From an uncultured Alcanivorax sp. (GTDB taxonomy: Bacteria > Pseudomonadota > Gammaproteobacteria > Pseudomonadales > Alcanivoracaceae), in the NCBI RefSeq assembly GCF_947258575.1, contig NZ_CAMYIV010000012.1, positions 1 through 64,000 of the forward strand: a stretch of 64,000 nt of DNA, written 5' to 3'. A model generated the notes under the pieces. That model was not told the origin of the DNA. It did not search any database and worked only from the letters and a program-made list of their open reading frames with translations. Position 1 is the first letter of the stretch. The number at the start of each line of letters is the position of its first letter. The position numbers and the translations under genes are program-made. Positions 1-7,981 of this stretch are shown here, piece after piece.

Positions 1-60
1 GCGCTTGAGCCGCGAAGCGCCCCAGAGATCTTTTCGGAAACGGCTTCGCGGCTCAAGCGC
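1..60. repeat. 18-bp perfect inverted repeat (REP-like)
   Basis: Positions 1-18 and 43-60 are exact reverse complements (GCGCTTGAGCCGCGAAGC), separated by 24 bases. The palindrome lies just past the 3' end of the minus-strand gene that stops at 91. There is no T-run after the stem, so it looks more like a REP-type intergenic palindrome than a classical intrinsic terminator. The next bases (GCTCCTACGGG) resemble another short motif common in such elements. Confidence 0.6.
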
Positions 61-90
61 CGCTCCTACGGGAATGAAAATTAGGGTATC

Positions 91-1407
91 TCAGTCTTTG
101 TCATCGGCCTGTGAGGCTAGCAGGCATGCCTCAATCACCGCAAAACGATCCTGCCCCCAGACCATGGTGTTTTCGGTCAGGAAGCTGGGTACGCCCCAGC
201 TGCCGGCGGCCATCATGGCGTTGCGGTTGTCTTCGGCGCGGTCGCGCCAGCTGTCGTCATCCAGCCAGCGGCGGGCCCGGTTCCAGTCCAGCCCGGCATT
301 TTCCACCAGAAACTTCAGGCCGTTGTCGGTGGCAGCATTGATGCCCTGGCTCCAGATGCCGGTGGCGGCAGCACGCAACCATTCGCGCAGGCGACCTTCC
401 TTTTCCGCAAAAGGCCAGATGGCCATGCAGCGTTCCACCCCGGCACCCACCGGATCGCACACCTTGCCGAACGGCACCTTGTGCAGGCGGGCTTCCCGGG
501 CGGCGTCCTTGAGAATGTAGAAGCGTTTAGCCTTGGGCACCGAGAGCCCGCGCATAACCATGGGCAGTACCGGGCGGATTTTCAGGTTCAGACCATAGTG
601 GTCGGCCATGGCGTAGGTGCGGGCCAGGGCCAGATAGGAATAGGGGCTGCGGAAGGAGAAAAACAGCACCAGCGGTTTGCCTTTCAGGCCTTCCGGCACG
701 TCTTTCAATCGGGCGCGTTTGGCGCGGCCGTAGGGCAGCGGCCAGTCCGCGCTGCCAAGCCCCAGGTCGTTGAGACGATGGGCCAGGTGGTCCAGCCGCT
801 CGATGCTCCAGTACCACTCACCCTCGTACTGCAAGGTGCCGGTGAGGTAGTGGCCGTCCTTGAGGAACTGGTCGCGACGGGCTTCCAGGGACAGCTGTGC
901 CCGGTCGGCGGCCATCTGGCCGTGCTCGGTGAGCAGGTCTTCCAGCTTGTCGTGGTCGTTGCGCCACAGGGCATCGGCCAGGGCGGCGGCCAAGCTCCAG
1001 AAGCGCTCGTCGCCCTCGTGTTTGAGCAGGCAGCGGGTGGCCGCCAGGCTCACTTCCCGGGGTGGTAGTTGCCAGGTCTTGGGGAAATCCAGATCGTGAA
1101 CGCGGGCAAGTTGGATGGCATCGCGGGGAGCCAGCTCTTCGAGCATGTCCGCTGCCGGGTACATCTGCTGATCCAGGTACAGCATCACCCGGGGGGTGAT
1201 AGTGATGCCGAAGTGGCGGGCAAAGCGGGGCAATACCTGGGCCATCAGCACCGAATAGGGGTCATCAATGCGGAAGTAGAATACCGCCTGATGAGGGTGC
1301 CGCTTCAGCTTGCGTTGCCATTCACGAAAGGCCCGCCGCCATTGTTGCAGGCGTTCGCTGGTGATCAGCTTGGCCACCAGTGGCATCAAACGTTGTGTCA
1401 GACTCAT
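91..1407 (-). CDS. DsbA / 2-hydroxychromene-2-carboxylate isomerase-like thioredoxin-fold protein
   Basis: A 438-residue protein that looks like two thioredoxin/DsbA-fold halves in tandem. The first half has FRIDDPYSVL near residue 45 and the second has FSFRSPYSYL near residue 250; the S-P-Y-S-Y motif is typical of the HCCA-isomerase/kappa-GST branch of the DsbA family. A GVPSF element near the C-terminus is the usual cis-proline loop. No CxxC active-site pair is visible, so a disulfide oxidoreductase role is unlikely. An isomerase or glutathione-dependent role is possible, but the substrate is unknown. I chose the ATG at 1407 because a GAGGAG ribosome-binding site precedes it; a GTG nine codons upstream would place that site inside the coding region. 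It is alone on its strand, downstream of a gap after ilvD. Confidence 0.75.
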   Translation of the reverse strand: MSLTQRLMPLVAKLITSERLQQWRRAFREWQRKLKRHPHQAVFYFRIDDPYSVLMAQVLPRFARHFGITITPRVMLYLDQQMYPAADMLEELAPRDAIQLARVHDLDFPKTWQLPPREVSLAATRCLLKHEGDERFWSLAAALADALWRNDHDKLEDLLTEHGQMAADRAQLSLEARRDQFLKDGHYLTGTLQYEGEWYWSIERLDHLAHRLNDLGLGSADWPLPYGRAKRARLKDVPEGLKGKPLVLFFSFRSPYSYLALARTYAMADHYGLNLKIRPVLPMVMRGLSVPKAKRFYILKDAAREARLHKVPFGKVCDPVGAGVERCMAIWPFAEKEGRLREWLRAAATGIWSQGINAATDNGLKFLVENAGLDWNRARRWLDDDSWRDRAEDNRNAMMAAGSWGVPSFLTENTMVWGQDRFAVIEACLLASQADDKD

Positions 1408-1582
1408 TAACAGAGTGCTCCTCGTATTGGGCACAAGCCGGGACCGCCGAGAGGGTAACGCGTCGGCGCCGGTCAGGGTTTCTACGATACTTGTTCAGAA
1501 AGCGCCTTGTGGCAACACCTTGTCTACCGGGGTGCGGCAGCGGTCATGGAACCGTGTGGGGCAGATGGGAAGCGAGGCCAAC

Positions 1583-1607
1583 GAAAAGGGCGGCCCGAAG
1601 GCCGCCC
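1583..1607 (-). terminator. Intrinsic terminator of ilvD
   Basis: On the minus strand, shortly after the ilvD stop codon, GGGCGGCC and GGCCGCCC form an 8-bp GC stem (1588-1595 and 1600-1607) with a tetraloop, followed by TTTT. This is a standard rho-independent terminator placed where ilvD transcription should end. Confidence 0.8.
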
Positions 1608-1614
1608 GTGTCGG

Positions 1615-3462
1615 TTACTTGTTGAGCTGGCTGAGATCCCGTACGGCGCCGCGGTCGGCGCTGGTGGTCAGGGCCGCATAGGCTTTCAGGGCGGTGGACA
1701 CCCGGCGCGGGCGCATTTCCATGGGCTTGTAGGCCAGTTTGCCGCGGGCTTCCATCTTGCTGCGGCGGTGGGCCAGTTCCTCATCGGAAATGTCCAGGTT
1801 GATGGTGCGGTTGGGGATGTCGATGGCGATGGTGTCGCCTTCTTCCACCAGCGCAATGGCGCCACCTTCCGCCGCTTCCGGAGAGGCGTGGCCGATGGAC
1901 AGGCCGGAGGTGCCGCCGGAGAAACGACCATCGGTGAGCAGGGCGCACTGCTTGCCCAGCCCCTTGGATTTCAGGTAGCTGGTGGGGTAGAGCATTTCCT
2001 GCATGCCCGGGCCACCTTTCGGCCCTTCATAACGAATCACCACCACGTCACCGGCGACGATCTGGTCACCGAGGATGGCGCGTACAGCGGAATCCTGGGA
2101 TTCGAAGACCCGGGCGCGGCCGGTGAAGGTGAGGATGGAGTCATCCACCCCGGCGGTTTTCACGATACAGCCGCGCTCGGCGATGTTGCCGTACAACACC
2201 GCCAGGCCGCCGTCCTTACTGTAGGCGTTCTCATAGTTACGGATACAGCCGTTTTCCCGGTCATTATCCAGGCTGTCCCAGCGGGTGTCCTGGCTGAAGG
2301 CAGTCTGGGTAGGGATGCCCGCCGGGCCAGCGGTGAACATCTTTTTCACCCCTGCATCGCTGGTCCGCATGATGTCGTAGTGCTCCAGGGCTTCCGCCAC
2401 GCTGGCGGAATGCACCATGGGAATATCCCGGTGCAGCAGCCCGGCCCGGTCCAGTTCACCGAGAATGCCCATGACGCCACCGGCGCGGTGTACGTCTTCC
2501 ATATGATACTTCTGGGTGGCCGGCGCCACTTTCGACAGGCAGGGCACCTTGCGGCTGAGCCGGTCGATGTCTTTCATGGTGAAGTCCACTTCGCCCTCCA
2601 GTGCAGCCGCCAACAGGTGCAGCACGGTGTTGGTGGAGCCGCCCATGGCGATATCCAGGCTCATGGCATTTTCGAAGGCCTTCACCGAGGCAATGTTGCG
2701 TGGCAGTACCGCTTCCACATCCTGTTCGTAATACAGCTTGGCCACATCCACGATGCGACGGCCGGCTTCCAGGAACAGCTCGCGGCGGTCCGCGTGGGTG
2801 GCGAGCAGCGAGCCGTTGCCGGGCAGGGACAGGCCCAGCGCTTCAGTCAGGCAGTTCATGGAGTTGGCGGTGAACATGCCGGAGCAGGAACCGCAGGTGG
2901 GGCAGGCGGAGCGCTCCACTTCGTTGAGGGTTTCTTCGTCCACGCTGTCATCGGCGGCCATCACCATGGCGTCCACCAGATCCAGCTTGCCCTCGGCCAG
3001 CTTGGTCTTGCCCGCTTCCATGGGGCCGCCGGACACGAAGATCACCGGAATATTCAGGCGCATGGCGGCCATCAGCATGCCGGGGGTGATCTTGTCGCAG
3101 TTGGAGATGCAGACAATGGCGTCGGCGCAGTGGGCGTTGACCATGTACTCCACGGAATCGGCAATGATGTCGCGGCTGGGCAGGGAATAGAGCATGCCGT
3201 CATGGCCCATGGCGATGCCGTCGTCCACCGCAATGGTGTTGAATTCCTTGGCGATGCCCCCGGCCTTCTCGACTTCACCGGCCACCAGCTGGCCCATGTC
3301 CTTCAGGTGCACGTGCCCCGGCACGAACTGGGTAAAGGAGTTGGCGATAGCAATAATCGGTTTACCGAAGTCCCCGTCCTTCATGCCCGTGGCACGCCAC
3401 AGGGCACGGGCGCCGGCCATGTTACGGCCATGGGTGGTGGTACGGGAGCGATACTGCGGCAT
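1615..3462 (-). CDS. ilvD: Dihydroxy-acid dehydratase
   Basis: This 615-residue protein matches full-length IlvD, which dehydrates 2,3-dihydroxy-isovalerate and 2,3-dihydroxy-3-methylvalerate to the 2-keto acids in valine and isoleucine synthesis. The N-terminus ([19 protein letters not shown]) and length fit the family start. Iron-sulfur and metal-binding signatures are present: [12 protein letters not shown] near residue 118 and [17 protein letters not shown] near residue 190. An upstream in-frame extension to 3633 exists but lies before the conserved start and is not coding. The ATG at 3462 has a weak AGG-type ribosome site. It is monocistronic and followed by a clear terminator. ilvE, the last enzyme of the pathway, lies separately at about 15.3 kb. 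Confidence 0.97.
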   Translation of the reverse strand: MPQYRSRTTTHGRNMAGARALWRATGMKDGDFGKPIIAIANSFTQFVPGHVHLKDMGQLVAGEVEKAGGIAKEFNTIAVDDGIAMGHDGMLYSLPSRDIIADSVEYMVNAHCADAIVCISNCDKITPGMLMAAMRLNIPVIFVSGGPMEAGKTKLAEGKLDLVDAMVMAADDSVDEETLNEVERSACPTCGSCSGMFTANSMNCLTEALGLSLPGNGSLLATHADRRELFLEAGRRIVDVAKLYYEQDVEAVLPRNIASVKAFENAMSLDIAMGGSTNTVLHLLAAALEGEVDFTMKDIDRLSRKVPCLSKVAPATQKYHMEDVHRAGGVMGILGELDRAGLLHRDIPMVHSASVAEALEHYDIMRTSDAGVKKMFTAGPAGIPTQTAFSQDTRWDSLDNDRENGCIRNYENAYSKDGGLAVLYGNIAERGCIVKTAGVDDSILTFTGRARVFESQDSAVRAILGDQIVAGDVVVIRYEGPKGGPGMQEMLYPTSYLKSKGLGKQCALLTDGRFSGGTSGLSIGHASPEAAEGGAIALVEEGDTIAIDIPNRTINLDISDEELAHRRSKMEARGKLAYKPMEMRPRRVSTALKAYAALTTSADRGAVRDLSQLNK

Positions 3463-3525
3463 GGGAACCTCGTAATGATCGATAGCGGGACATAGCCGAG
3501 CATTGTAACCCACAGTCACACGCTG

Positions 3526-3549
3526 TTGGAGCCTTGCTCGCAAGGCGAA
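3526..3549. repeat. REP palindrome, copy 1
   Basis: This copy starts TTGGAGC, has a CCTTGC-TC-GCAAGG stem, and ends GGCGAA. The same framework (TTGGAGC, palindrome, GGCGAA) recurs at 3624, 6545, 12192, 12224, 42907 and 42951, so it is one dispersed REP family whose stem varies with compensating changes. It lies upstream of ilvD. Confidence 0.75.
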
Positions 3550-3623
3550 GAAGCGGGGAGAGGCGCTCCCCCTGGAGCAGCGCCCGCCCCGCTCGACGCA
3601 ATCATCCCATCCCCCTCCCACCG

Positions 3624-3647
3624 TTGGAGCCATGCTCGCATGGCGAA
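3624..3647. repeat. REP palindrome, copy 2 (left flank of island)
   Basis: A REP copy with stem CCATGC-TC-GCATGG between TTGGAGC and GGCGAA. Its 24-base sequence is identical, in reverse orientation, to the copy at 6545-6568. The two copies bracket the AT-rich cassette island. The sequence becomes visibly AT-richer shortly after this element. Confidence 0.8.
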
Positions 3648-3953
3648 ATAGCCCAGACGCTAACCTGCAGAGCGCCAGGGCCGTTTTTCACCAGCGCGCA
3701 AGTTGAATATGTAGGATATGGCTTACAGAATTTTGTAAGTGGCTGAGATAAAGTGAATTTTCAGGATTGGCACTGCAAGAAAAGTCCGGCTAAAAATTCC
3801 TGTTCAACACGCAAGTGCAAGAAAAGTCTGATGAGATTGGTTCCCGGATTTCGGGTAAGTCATTGGTTGCCTTGGGGTTGTGGGTGGATTCAGGGAAAAT
3901 CAGATCGGGGATATATTGCAAAGTGATATATCGCAAGTGCAATTGAATACGCT
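3648..3953. other. Non-coding left end of the AT-rich island
   Basis: About 300 bases with no convincing gene. Visible structure: the 13-mer TGCAAGAAAAGTC occurs twice (around 3775 and 3822). CGCAAGTGCAA also occurs twice (around 3812 and 3932). GATATAT and ATATATC form a small inverted repeat around 3909-3936. Paired direct repeats next to a recombination core could be integrase-binding sites of an attI, but I see no integrase gene. This reading is inference. Confidence 0.4.
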
Positions 3954-3960
3954 GTTATAC
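3954..3960 (+). other. Candidate recombination core at the left cassette border
   Basis: GTTATAC sits 14 bases before the start codon of the first cassette gene and resembles the G^TTRRRY crossover point of integron sites. I could not find a matching upstream arm, so it may be an attI remnant, a secondary insertion site or chance. Confidence 0.35.
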
Positions 3961-3974
3961 GTGAAGGAGCACAG

Positions 3975-5336
3975 ATGAACATCGTCACCCCCCCGATTAC
4001 TGTCGGAGAAGATGAGGCATTCGAGCAAGATGTCCTTGGCCGAAGTAATTTTGGTAAATCTCTATTGAATTTAGTTTGCCAGTCAAGCGATGAGCTTGTT
4101 ATCTCTCTCGATGGAAAGTGGGGTGAAGGAAAGACTACGTTTGTAAAAATGTGGAAAGGCATGCTTAACCAAGCCGACGTTCCTAGTATATATATTGATG
4201 CTTTTGCAAATGACTATATAGATGATGCATTTATTGCCGTTGCTAGCGCTATTACAACATATATTGAACTGAATTCTGTAAACCCGGATGCTCAAAAGTC
4301 AAAAGAATTCCGGGAAAAGGCAAAACATGTTGGAGTTCAATTATTATCCTGGACTGCTAAAGTTGGAATTAAAGCGGCCACGCTGGGTGCAATAAAGGAT
4401 AGTGACATAGACGAATTAAAAGATATTCAATCCGATGTGGCTAAAGGGTTGTCTACAGTCGTAGGAGACTACGTCGGCGAAAGGCTAGCATCACACAAGC
4501 AAGATGTAGAGCTGCTTCAGTCATTTAAAGCCTTGCTATCGGAAATGCCGAGCCTTCTTAGTCCAGAAGGCAACAAGCCTCTAGTAATAATTATCGATGA
4601 GCTCGATCGATGTAAACCCACTTATGCCGTAGAGCTCATTGAAAAAATTAAGCATCTATTTTCTGTTAAGAATGTTGTATTTATTCTGGTAATGCATAGA
4701 AAGCAGCTTGAAGAGGCCGTTAAGTGTATATACGGGGAAAATATAGATGCGCACACCTATCTTCAAAAATTTATTAACATAGAAACCACGATCCCCAAGA
4801 AAACTGGTGACCGTCACGATAGCGACATCAATCAGTACAATAAAAGGCTATTCGGCTTACATCAAATAGAAACGTGGGGAGATGACCGCAATCTAGTGGA
4901 TTCCCTGGACGTGCTCGCCACGCACTTTAATTTGTCATTGCGCCAGCTTGAGCGGGTCTACACAAATCTGGCTGTTTTTTACGCATCTTCATCAAGGAAT
5001 CAGCTTAGGCTTGTTCCTATAATTTCGTTTCTGGCCGTTATAAAGGTAGTTGATCCATCCGTTTATGAGGCTCTTTTGCATCAAAAAATGACCTACGAAG
5101 AGCTTTGCGAAAAGACTGGGCTATCCGAGCATGATCAAGAAGGTAGAAATTTGAGAAGGTTACAGTTTTTAGCAATGTGGCTTAAGTTCTCGCTTATAAC
5201 GGATGAGCAGTTTGAACAGCTTGATGAGAATGATCGAATAAGAGGCTTCGGCCAATCATTGTGGGAGTACAGTGTAGAACGAAATCGATTAATTCCTATA
5301 TTTATCCAAAAGTTAAGCATGTTTACTGTTTCATAG
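3975..5336 (+). CDS. KAP-family P-loop NTPase (first cassette)
   Basis: This 453-residue protein has the hallmarks of KAP NTPases (named after Kidins220/ARMS and PifA). A Walker A loop GKWGEGKTT lies at residues 47-55 and a Walker B LVIIIDELDRC at 203-213. The KAP-type FILVMHRKQL strand and YLQKFINIE segment follow near 236-270. A hydrophobic stretch around 118-141 could be membrane-associated, as in many KAP proteins. The N-terminal half is the NTPase; the C-terminal half is helical and unassigned. The start is preceded by a good AAGGAG site. Bacterial KAP proteins include PifA, which excludes phage T7, so a defence role is plausible but not shown here. Codon use is AT-rich, unlike the neighbouring chromosomal genes, which points to acquisition. 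Confidence 0.85.
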   Translation: MNIVTPPITVGEDEAFEQDVLGRSNFGKSLLNLVCQSSDELVISLDGKWGEGKTTFVKMWKGMLNQADVPSIYIDAFANDYIDDAFIAVASAITTYIELNSVNPDAQKSKEFREKAKHVGVQLLSWTAKVGIKAATLGAIKDSDIDELKDIQSDVAKGLSTVVGDYVGERLASHKQDVELLQSFKALLSEMPSLLSPEGNKPLVIIIDELDRCKPTYAVELIEKIKHLFSVKNVVFILVMHRKQLEEAVKCIYGENIDAHTYLQKFINIETTIPKKTGDRHDSDINQYNKRLFGLHQIETWGDDRNLVDSLDVLATHFNLSLRQLERVYTNLAVFYASSSRNQLRLVPIISFLAVIKVVDPSVYEALLHQKMTYEELCEKTGLSEHDQEGRNLRRLQFLAMWLKFSLITDEQFEQLDENDRIRGFGQSLWEYSVERNRLIPIFIQKLSMFTVS

Positions 5337-5340
5337 AAAT

Positions 5341-5412
5341 GTATAACAAGCGCATGTTGTCGGACTGGTTTTACGCTGCGCTACAAACCAGCCGCAAATG
5401 CGGGCGTTAGGC
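5341..5412 (+). other. attC site 1
   Basis: A 72-base imperfect palindrome follows the KAP gene stop by four bases. The ends are GTATAAC (5341-5347) and GTTAGGC (5406-5412); the latter fits GTTRRRY exactly. The arms pair as CGCAT/ATGCG, then TTG and CGG segments, then CTGGTTT/AAACCAG, leaving three single unpaired bases on the left arm. Unpaired extrahelical bases are a diagnostic attC property because they guide strand choice by the integrase. Confidence 0.75.
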
Positions 5413-5418
5413 TGATAT

Positions 5419-5793
5419 ATGCCACTAGATAATCTTTACAGTAATTTCAGGGCTGAATTCCCAGAAGTAACACGATTAGCTGATCGCAAGCATATCCAGG
5501 AGTGGGATTCGGTTGATCCTGAAATGGCATTCAGTTGGTTCGAAAGTCTAGCGAAAGCCATAAATCTGGAAATGAGTAGGGCTGCCCCTGTAGAACAATA
5601 CCTTCCTGTTTTTGAATTCTTTCGCAGGGAGTTCATGCTTGGAACTGAAGAAGAGAAGAAGTGTATTGATGCTTCCTTTGTCGAGAACCTCTTCTGGGGA
5701 GTGGATAAAGTGAAGGCAAAAAATTACTGGCTGGCTTTTCCTGATGTATTAAAGAAGCTATATGTTGCTTTTCATGGTAGGGGGCCAGCCTAA
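5419..5793 (+). CDS. Hypothetical small helical protein (second cassette)
   Basis: A 124-residue acidic protein, apparently mostly helical and rich in aromatic residues (WFESLAKAI, YLPVFEFFRREF, NYWLAFPDVLKKLY). There is no signal peptide and no catalytic motif that I recognise. It loosely resembles small DUF-type proteins found in integron cassettes and next to toxins, but I cannot name a family with confidence. The ATG lies just after attC 1 with no strong ribosome site. The TAA stop is embedded in the first core box of attC 2. Base composition matches the island, not the host genes. Confidence 0.65.
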   Translation: MPLDNLYSNFRAEFPEVTRLADRKHIQEWDSVDPEMAFSWFESLAKAINLEMSRAAPVEQYLPVFEFFRREFMLGTEEEKKCIDASFVENLFWGVDKVKAKNYWLAFPDVLKKLYVAFHGRGPA

Positions 5794-5836
5794 CAATGCC
5801 ATGCATGCGACAAGCGCATGATGGCGGGCGTTATTA
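5788..5836 (+). other. attC site 2 (short)
   Basis: The ends are GCCTAAC (5788-5794, exact RYYYAAC) and GTTATTA (5830-5836). The arms GCCATGCATGCG and CGCATGATGGC pair with one extrahelical G, and the loop is only about five bases. It is shorter than most attC sites. The stop codon of the second cassette gene overlaps its first box. Confidence 0.65.
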
Positions 5837-6483
5837 ACTTAAGGGAATTTATCATAGACAAGTTGCTCGTGAGATCTTCAGAATTTGAAGATTATGTAGT
5901 GCATATCCTAAGGCACCCCCTTTACGATAACTCTGACAGAATAAGAGTCAGCAAAATCATGTGCAGTGTCTCTCTGGAACATGCAGAGAGCTTCAAAATT
6001 CTATTGGTTTCAAGGAATTTTACTTCAGCTATAAGTCTGCTCCGCCTCCAATTTGAGTGCTTGGTGCGGGGCATGTGGATATTCTATGCAGCTCCAGAAA
6101 CAGCATTGAGAAAGCTGACGGCCGAACTGAGCGAAGATAGCCAAAAAAGAGCGAACAATCTCCCGATGCTGAGTGAAATGATTAGTCATCTTGAAAGGAA
6201 AGCGCCCAAAAATGCTATTGATCCAATCCTAGAGTTTAAAGAATATTCTTGGAAGCCATTGAGTTCTTATGTGCATGGAGGCCTTCATGCGATTGACCGC
6301 CACAGCAAAGGCTATCCCACCCAAATACTAGAGCAGGCACTTAAAGCATCAAATGGTGTAAATGGATTGGTTGCTGTGTTCGGATCAATACTTACTGGTC
6401 AACATCAGCTAACCAAAGAAGTGTATAAATCATTCGATGAATACTCAGACTGTTTCCAAGCTAAGGGCGCAGTTGTTTTATAA
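5818..6483 (+). CDS. Hypothetical cassette protein (DUF6988/DUF5677-like)
   Basis: A 221-residue protein with a run resembling a family often found in integron cassettes: SLLRLQFECLVRGMWIFY near residue 80, LPMLSEMISHLE near 115 and SYVHGGLHAIDRH near 150. I believe these families are named DUF6988 or DUF5677, but the name is from memory. Conserved His residues in the YVHGGLHAIDRH stretch could bind metal or nucleic acid; the function is unknown. The first ATG lies inside attC 2, so the true start may be a later codon. The stop overlaps the degenerate attC 3. The gene is AT-rich like the rest of the island. Confidence 0.7.
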   Translation: MMAGVINLREFIIDKLLVRSSEFEDYVVHILRHPLYDNSDRIRVSKIMCSVSLEHAESFKILLVSRNFTSAISLLRLQFECLVRGMWIFYAAPETALRKLTAELSEDSQKRANNLPMLSEMISHLERKAPKNAIDPILEFKEYSWKPLSSYVHGGLHAIDRHSKGYPTQILEQALKASNGVNGLVAVFGSILTGQHQLTKEVYKSFDEYSDCFQAKGAVVL

Positions 6484-6532
6484 TAAGTGGTTCCAGTTGA
6501 CGCCTGCGGCGCAACTGAGCCAAGCGTTCATT
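6478..6532 (+). other. Degenerate attC-like site 3
   Basis: Arms TGGTTCCAGTTG and CAACTGAGCCA pair with one unpaired C and enclose a GC-rich loop. The ends TTATAAT (6478-6484) and GTTCATT (6526-6532) are imperfect core boxes, with AAT where AAC is expected. The gene 3 stop lies within the first box, as at attC 2. It is weaker than sites 1 and 2 and may be decayed. Confidence 0.5.
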
Positions 6533-6544
6533 CCTTGCAAGCCC

Positions 6545-6568
6545 TTCGCCATGCGAGCATGGCTCCAA
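6545..6568. repeat. REP palindrome, copy 3 (right flank of island)
   Basis: This is the exact reverse complement of the 24-base REP at 3624-3647 (stem CCATGC/GCATGG). It starts 13 bases after the last attC-like site, so the two identical REPs flank the cassette island as an inverted pair. Confidence 0.8.
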
Positions 6569-6611
6569 CGCCAACCGTGCGGTGGCTGTGTAGCTGGCTG
6601 GGCGGCGTTGG

Positions 6612-7931
6612 TCAAAGCCCCTTCACAAACACCTTCGAATTCCGCTGCCAGTTATACAGCGACTTCCGGGCCCCCGGCAGCGCTTCCACGCCAGCCAGCT
6701 CAAACCCCTGCTGCTGAAACCAGTGAGCGGTCAGGGTGGTGAGCACGAACAGGCTGGTTAGCCCCTGTTCCTTTGCCCTCCGTTCCAGATAGCCCAGTAG
6801 CTGGGCGCCGCGTTCGCCCTTGCGATAGCCGGGGTGGACGGCCACGCAGGCCAGTTCGCCGGTCTTGTCGTCCGGGAAGGGGTAGAGGGCGGCGCAGGCG
6901 ACTACCATGCCGTCGCGTTCGATGATGGCGAAGCGCTGGATTTCGTTTTCCAGCAGTTCCCGGGAACGGCGCACCAGGGTGCCGTCCGCTTCCAGGGGTT
7001 CGATCAGTTCCAGGATGCCGCCCACGTCGTCGATGCGGGCGCCACGCAGTGTCTCGTAGGTTTCCCGGGTGACCAGGGTGCCGCAGCCGTCGCGGGTGAA
7101 CAGTTCCTTGAGCAGGGCGCCGTCGTCGTTGGCATCGATCAGGTGGGCCCGGCCGACGCCGTTGCTGGCCGCGTGGCAGGCGGCGGTGAGCTGTCGATCC
7201 ACGCCGTTGTCTTGGTACTGGTCACCGGCAAGCAATTTGCCTGCCTGCTGGGGGCTGAGTTCGCGGACCAGGTTGCCTTCCGGGTCGGCCAGGCGCAGGT
7301 CATCACCCATCAGGATGAGCTTGTCTGCGCCCAGGGCGATGGCGGCGGTGGAGGCGACTTCTTCCGCATTCACGTTGAACAGTTCACCGGTGGGCGAGCA
7401 GCCCAGGGGTGACAGCAGCACCACATTGCCATTGCTCAGTTGCTGGCGGATGGCGTCCACTTCGATGCGCCGCACTTCGCCGGTGTGCTGGTAGTCAAAA
7501 CCGTTGCGTACCCCTACCGGCTTGGCGACCACGAAATTACCGCTGATCAGGCGGATACCGGCGTTGTACATGGGGGAGTTGGCCAGCCCCATGGAGAACA
7601 GCCCTTCCAGTTTCAGGCGCAGGGCACCCACCGCCGCCATGACACCGTTGAGGGCGGCGCTGTCAGTGATGCGCATGTGTTGTTCGAAGGTGGATTCGAT
7701 GCCGGATTCCGCCAGCCGCGCGCTGATCTGCGGGCGGGCGCCGTGGACCAGTACCAGCTTGATCCCCAGGCTGTTGAGCAGGGCCAGGTCGTGAATCAGG
7801 GTAGGCAGGCGCGGGCCGTCCAGCAGTTCGCCGGAAAGCATGACCACAAAGGTGCGCCCCCGATGGGCGTTAATGTACGGGGACGAATTGCGGAACCAGT
7901 GGACCTGATTGTCGGGGGTGGTGCTGGGCAC
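6612..7931 (-). CDS. argA: N-acetylglutamate synthase (amino-acid N-acetyltransferase)
   Basis: A 439-residue, two-domain ArgA-type enzyme that transfers acetyl from acetyl-CoA to glutamate, the first step of arginine synthesis. The N-terminal amino-acid-kinase fold starts with SPYINAHRGRTFVVML and includes LVHGARPQI. The C-terminal GNAT domain carries the acetyl-CoA loop VHPGYRKGERGAQLL. Length matches classical ArgA. I chose the GTG at 7931, because the frame can extend further upstream only through a TTG lying inside the phosphate operon's terminator. The upstream ribosome site is weak, so the start is uncertain by a few codons. The kinase-like domain is probably where arginine feedback acts, as in the family. 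Confidence 0.9.
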   Translation of the reverse strand: MPSTTPDNQVHWFRNSSPYINAHRGRTFVVMLSGELLDGPRLPTLIHDLALLNSLGIKLVLVHGARPQISARLAESGIESTFEQHMRITDSAALNGVMAAVGALRLKLEGLFSMGLANSPMYNAGIRLISGNFVVAKPVGVRNGFDYQHTGEVRRIEVDAIRQQLSNGNVVLLSPLGCSPTGELFNVNAEEVASTAAIALGADKLILMGDDLRLADPEGNLVRELSPQQAGKLLAGDQYQDNGVDRQLTAACHAASNGVGRAHLIDANDDGALLKELFTRDGCGTLVTRETYETLRGARIDDVGGILELIEPLEADGTLVRRSRELLENEIQRFAIIERDGMVVACAALYPFPDDKTGELACVAVHPGYRKGERGAQLLGYLERRAKEQGLTSLFVLTTLTAHWFQQQGFELAGVEALPGARKSLYNWQRNSKVFVKGL

Positions 7932-7981
7932 GGCATGTCTCGGCGGTTGGTGGCTGACAGGCCAGTATAGCCAGCGGATCA

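Larger units (their letters stand above)
3954..6532 (+). mobile_element. Integron-like gene cassette array without integrase (CALIN-like)
   Basis: Three genes on one strand are each followed by a short imperfect palindrome with attC features: core boxes of the RYYYAAC/GTTRRRY type at the ends, paired arms, and a few unpaired bases on one arm. Cassette borders would fall at about 3954, 5406, 5830 and 6526. The stops of genes 2 and 3 overlap the first core box of their attC, a common cassette arrangement. The DNA is clearly AT-richer than its surroundings. No integrase is seen in this window, so the array fits an integrase-less cluster of attC sites. The call rests on sequence and folding read by eye. 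Confidence 0.65.

Noticed and set aside
1507..3495. Long open frame on the plus strand opposite ilvD
   Set aside because: It is antisense to a full-length conserved gene, with His/Gly/Val-rich composition typical of the reverse strand of GC-rich genes; no family resemblance.
3802..3960. A further attC upstream of the KAP gene
   Set aside because: GTTCAAC at 3802 and GTTATAC at 3954 match core boxes, but the arms between them do not pair. I keep only a weak border core there.
3463..6611. Prophage or transposon as the source of the AT-rich island
   Set aside because: No integrase, transposase, capsid or terminal repeats of an IS were seen. The attC-like sites explain the structure better.
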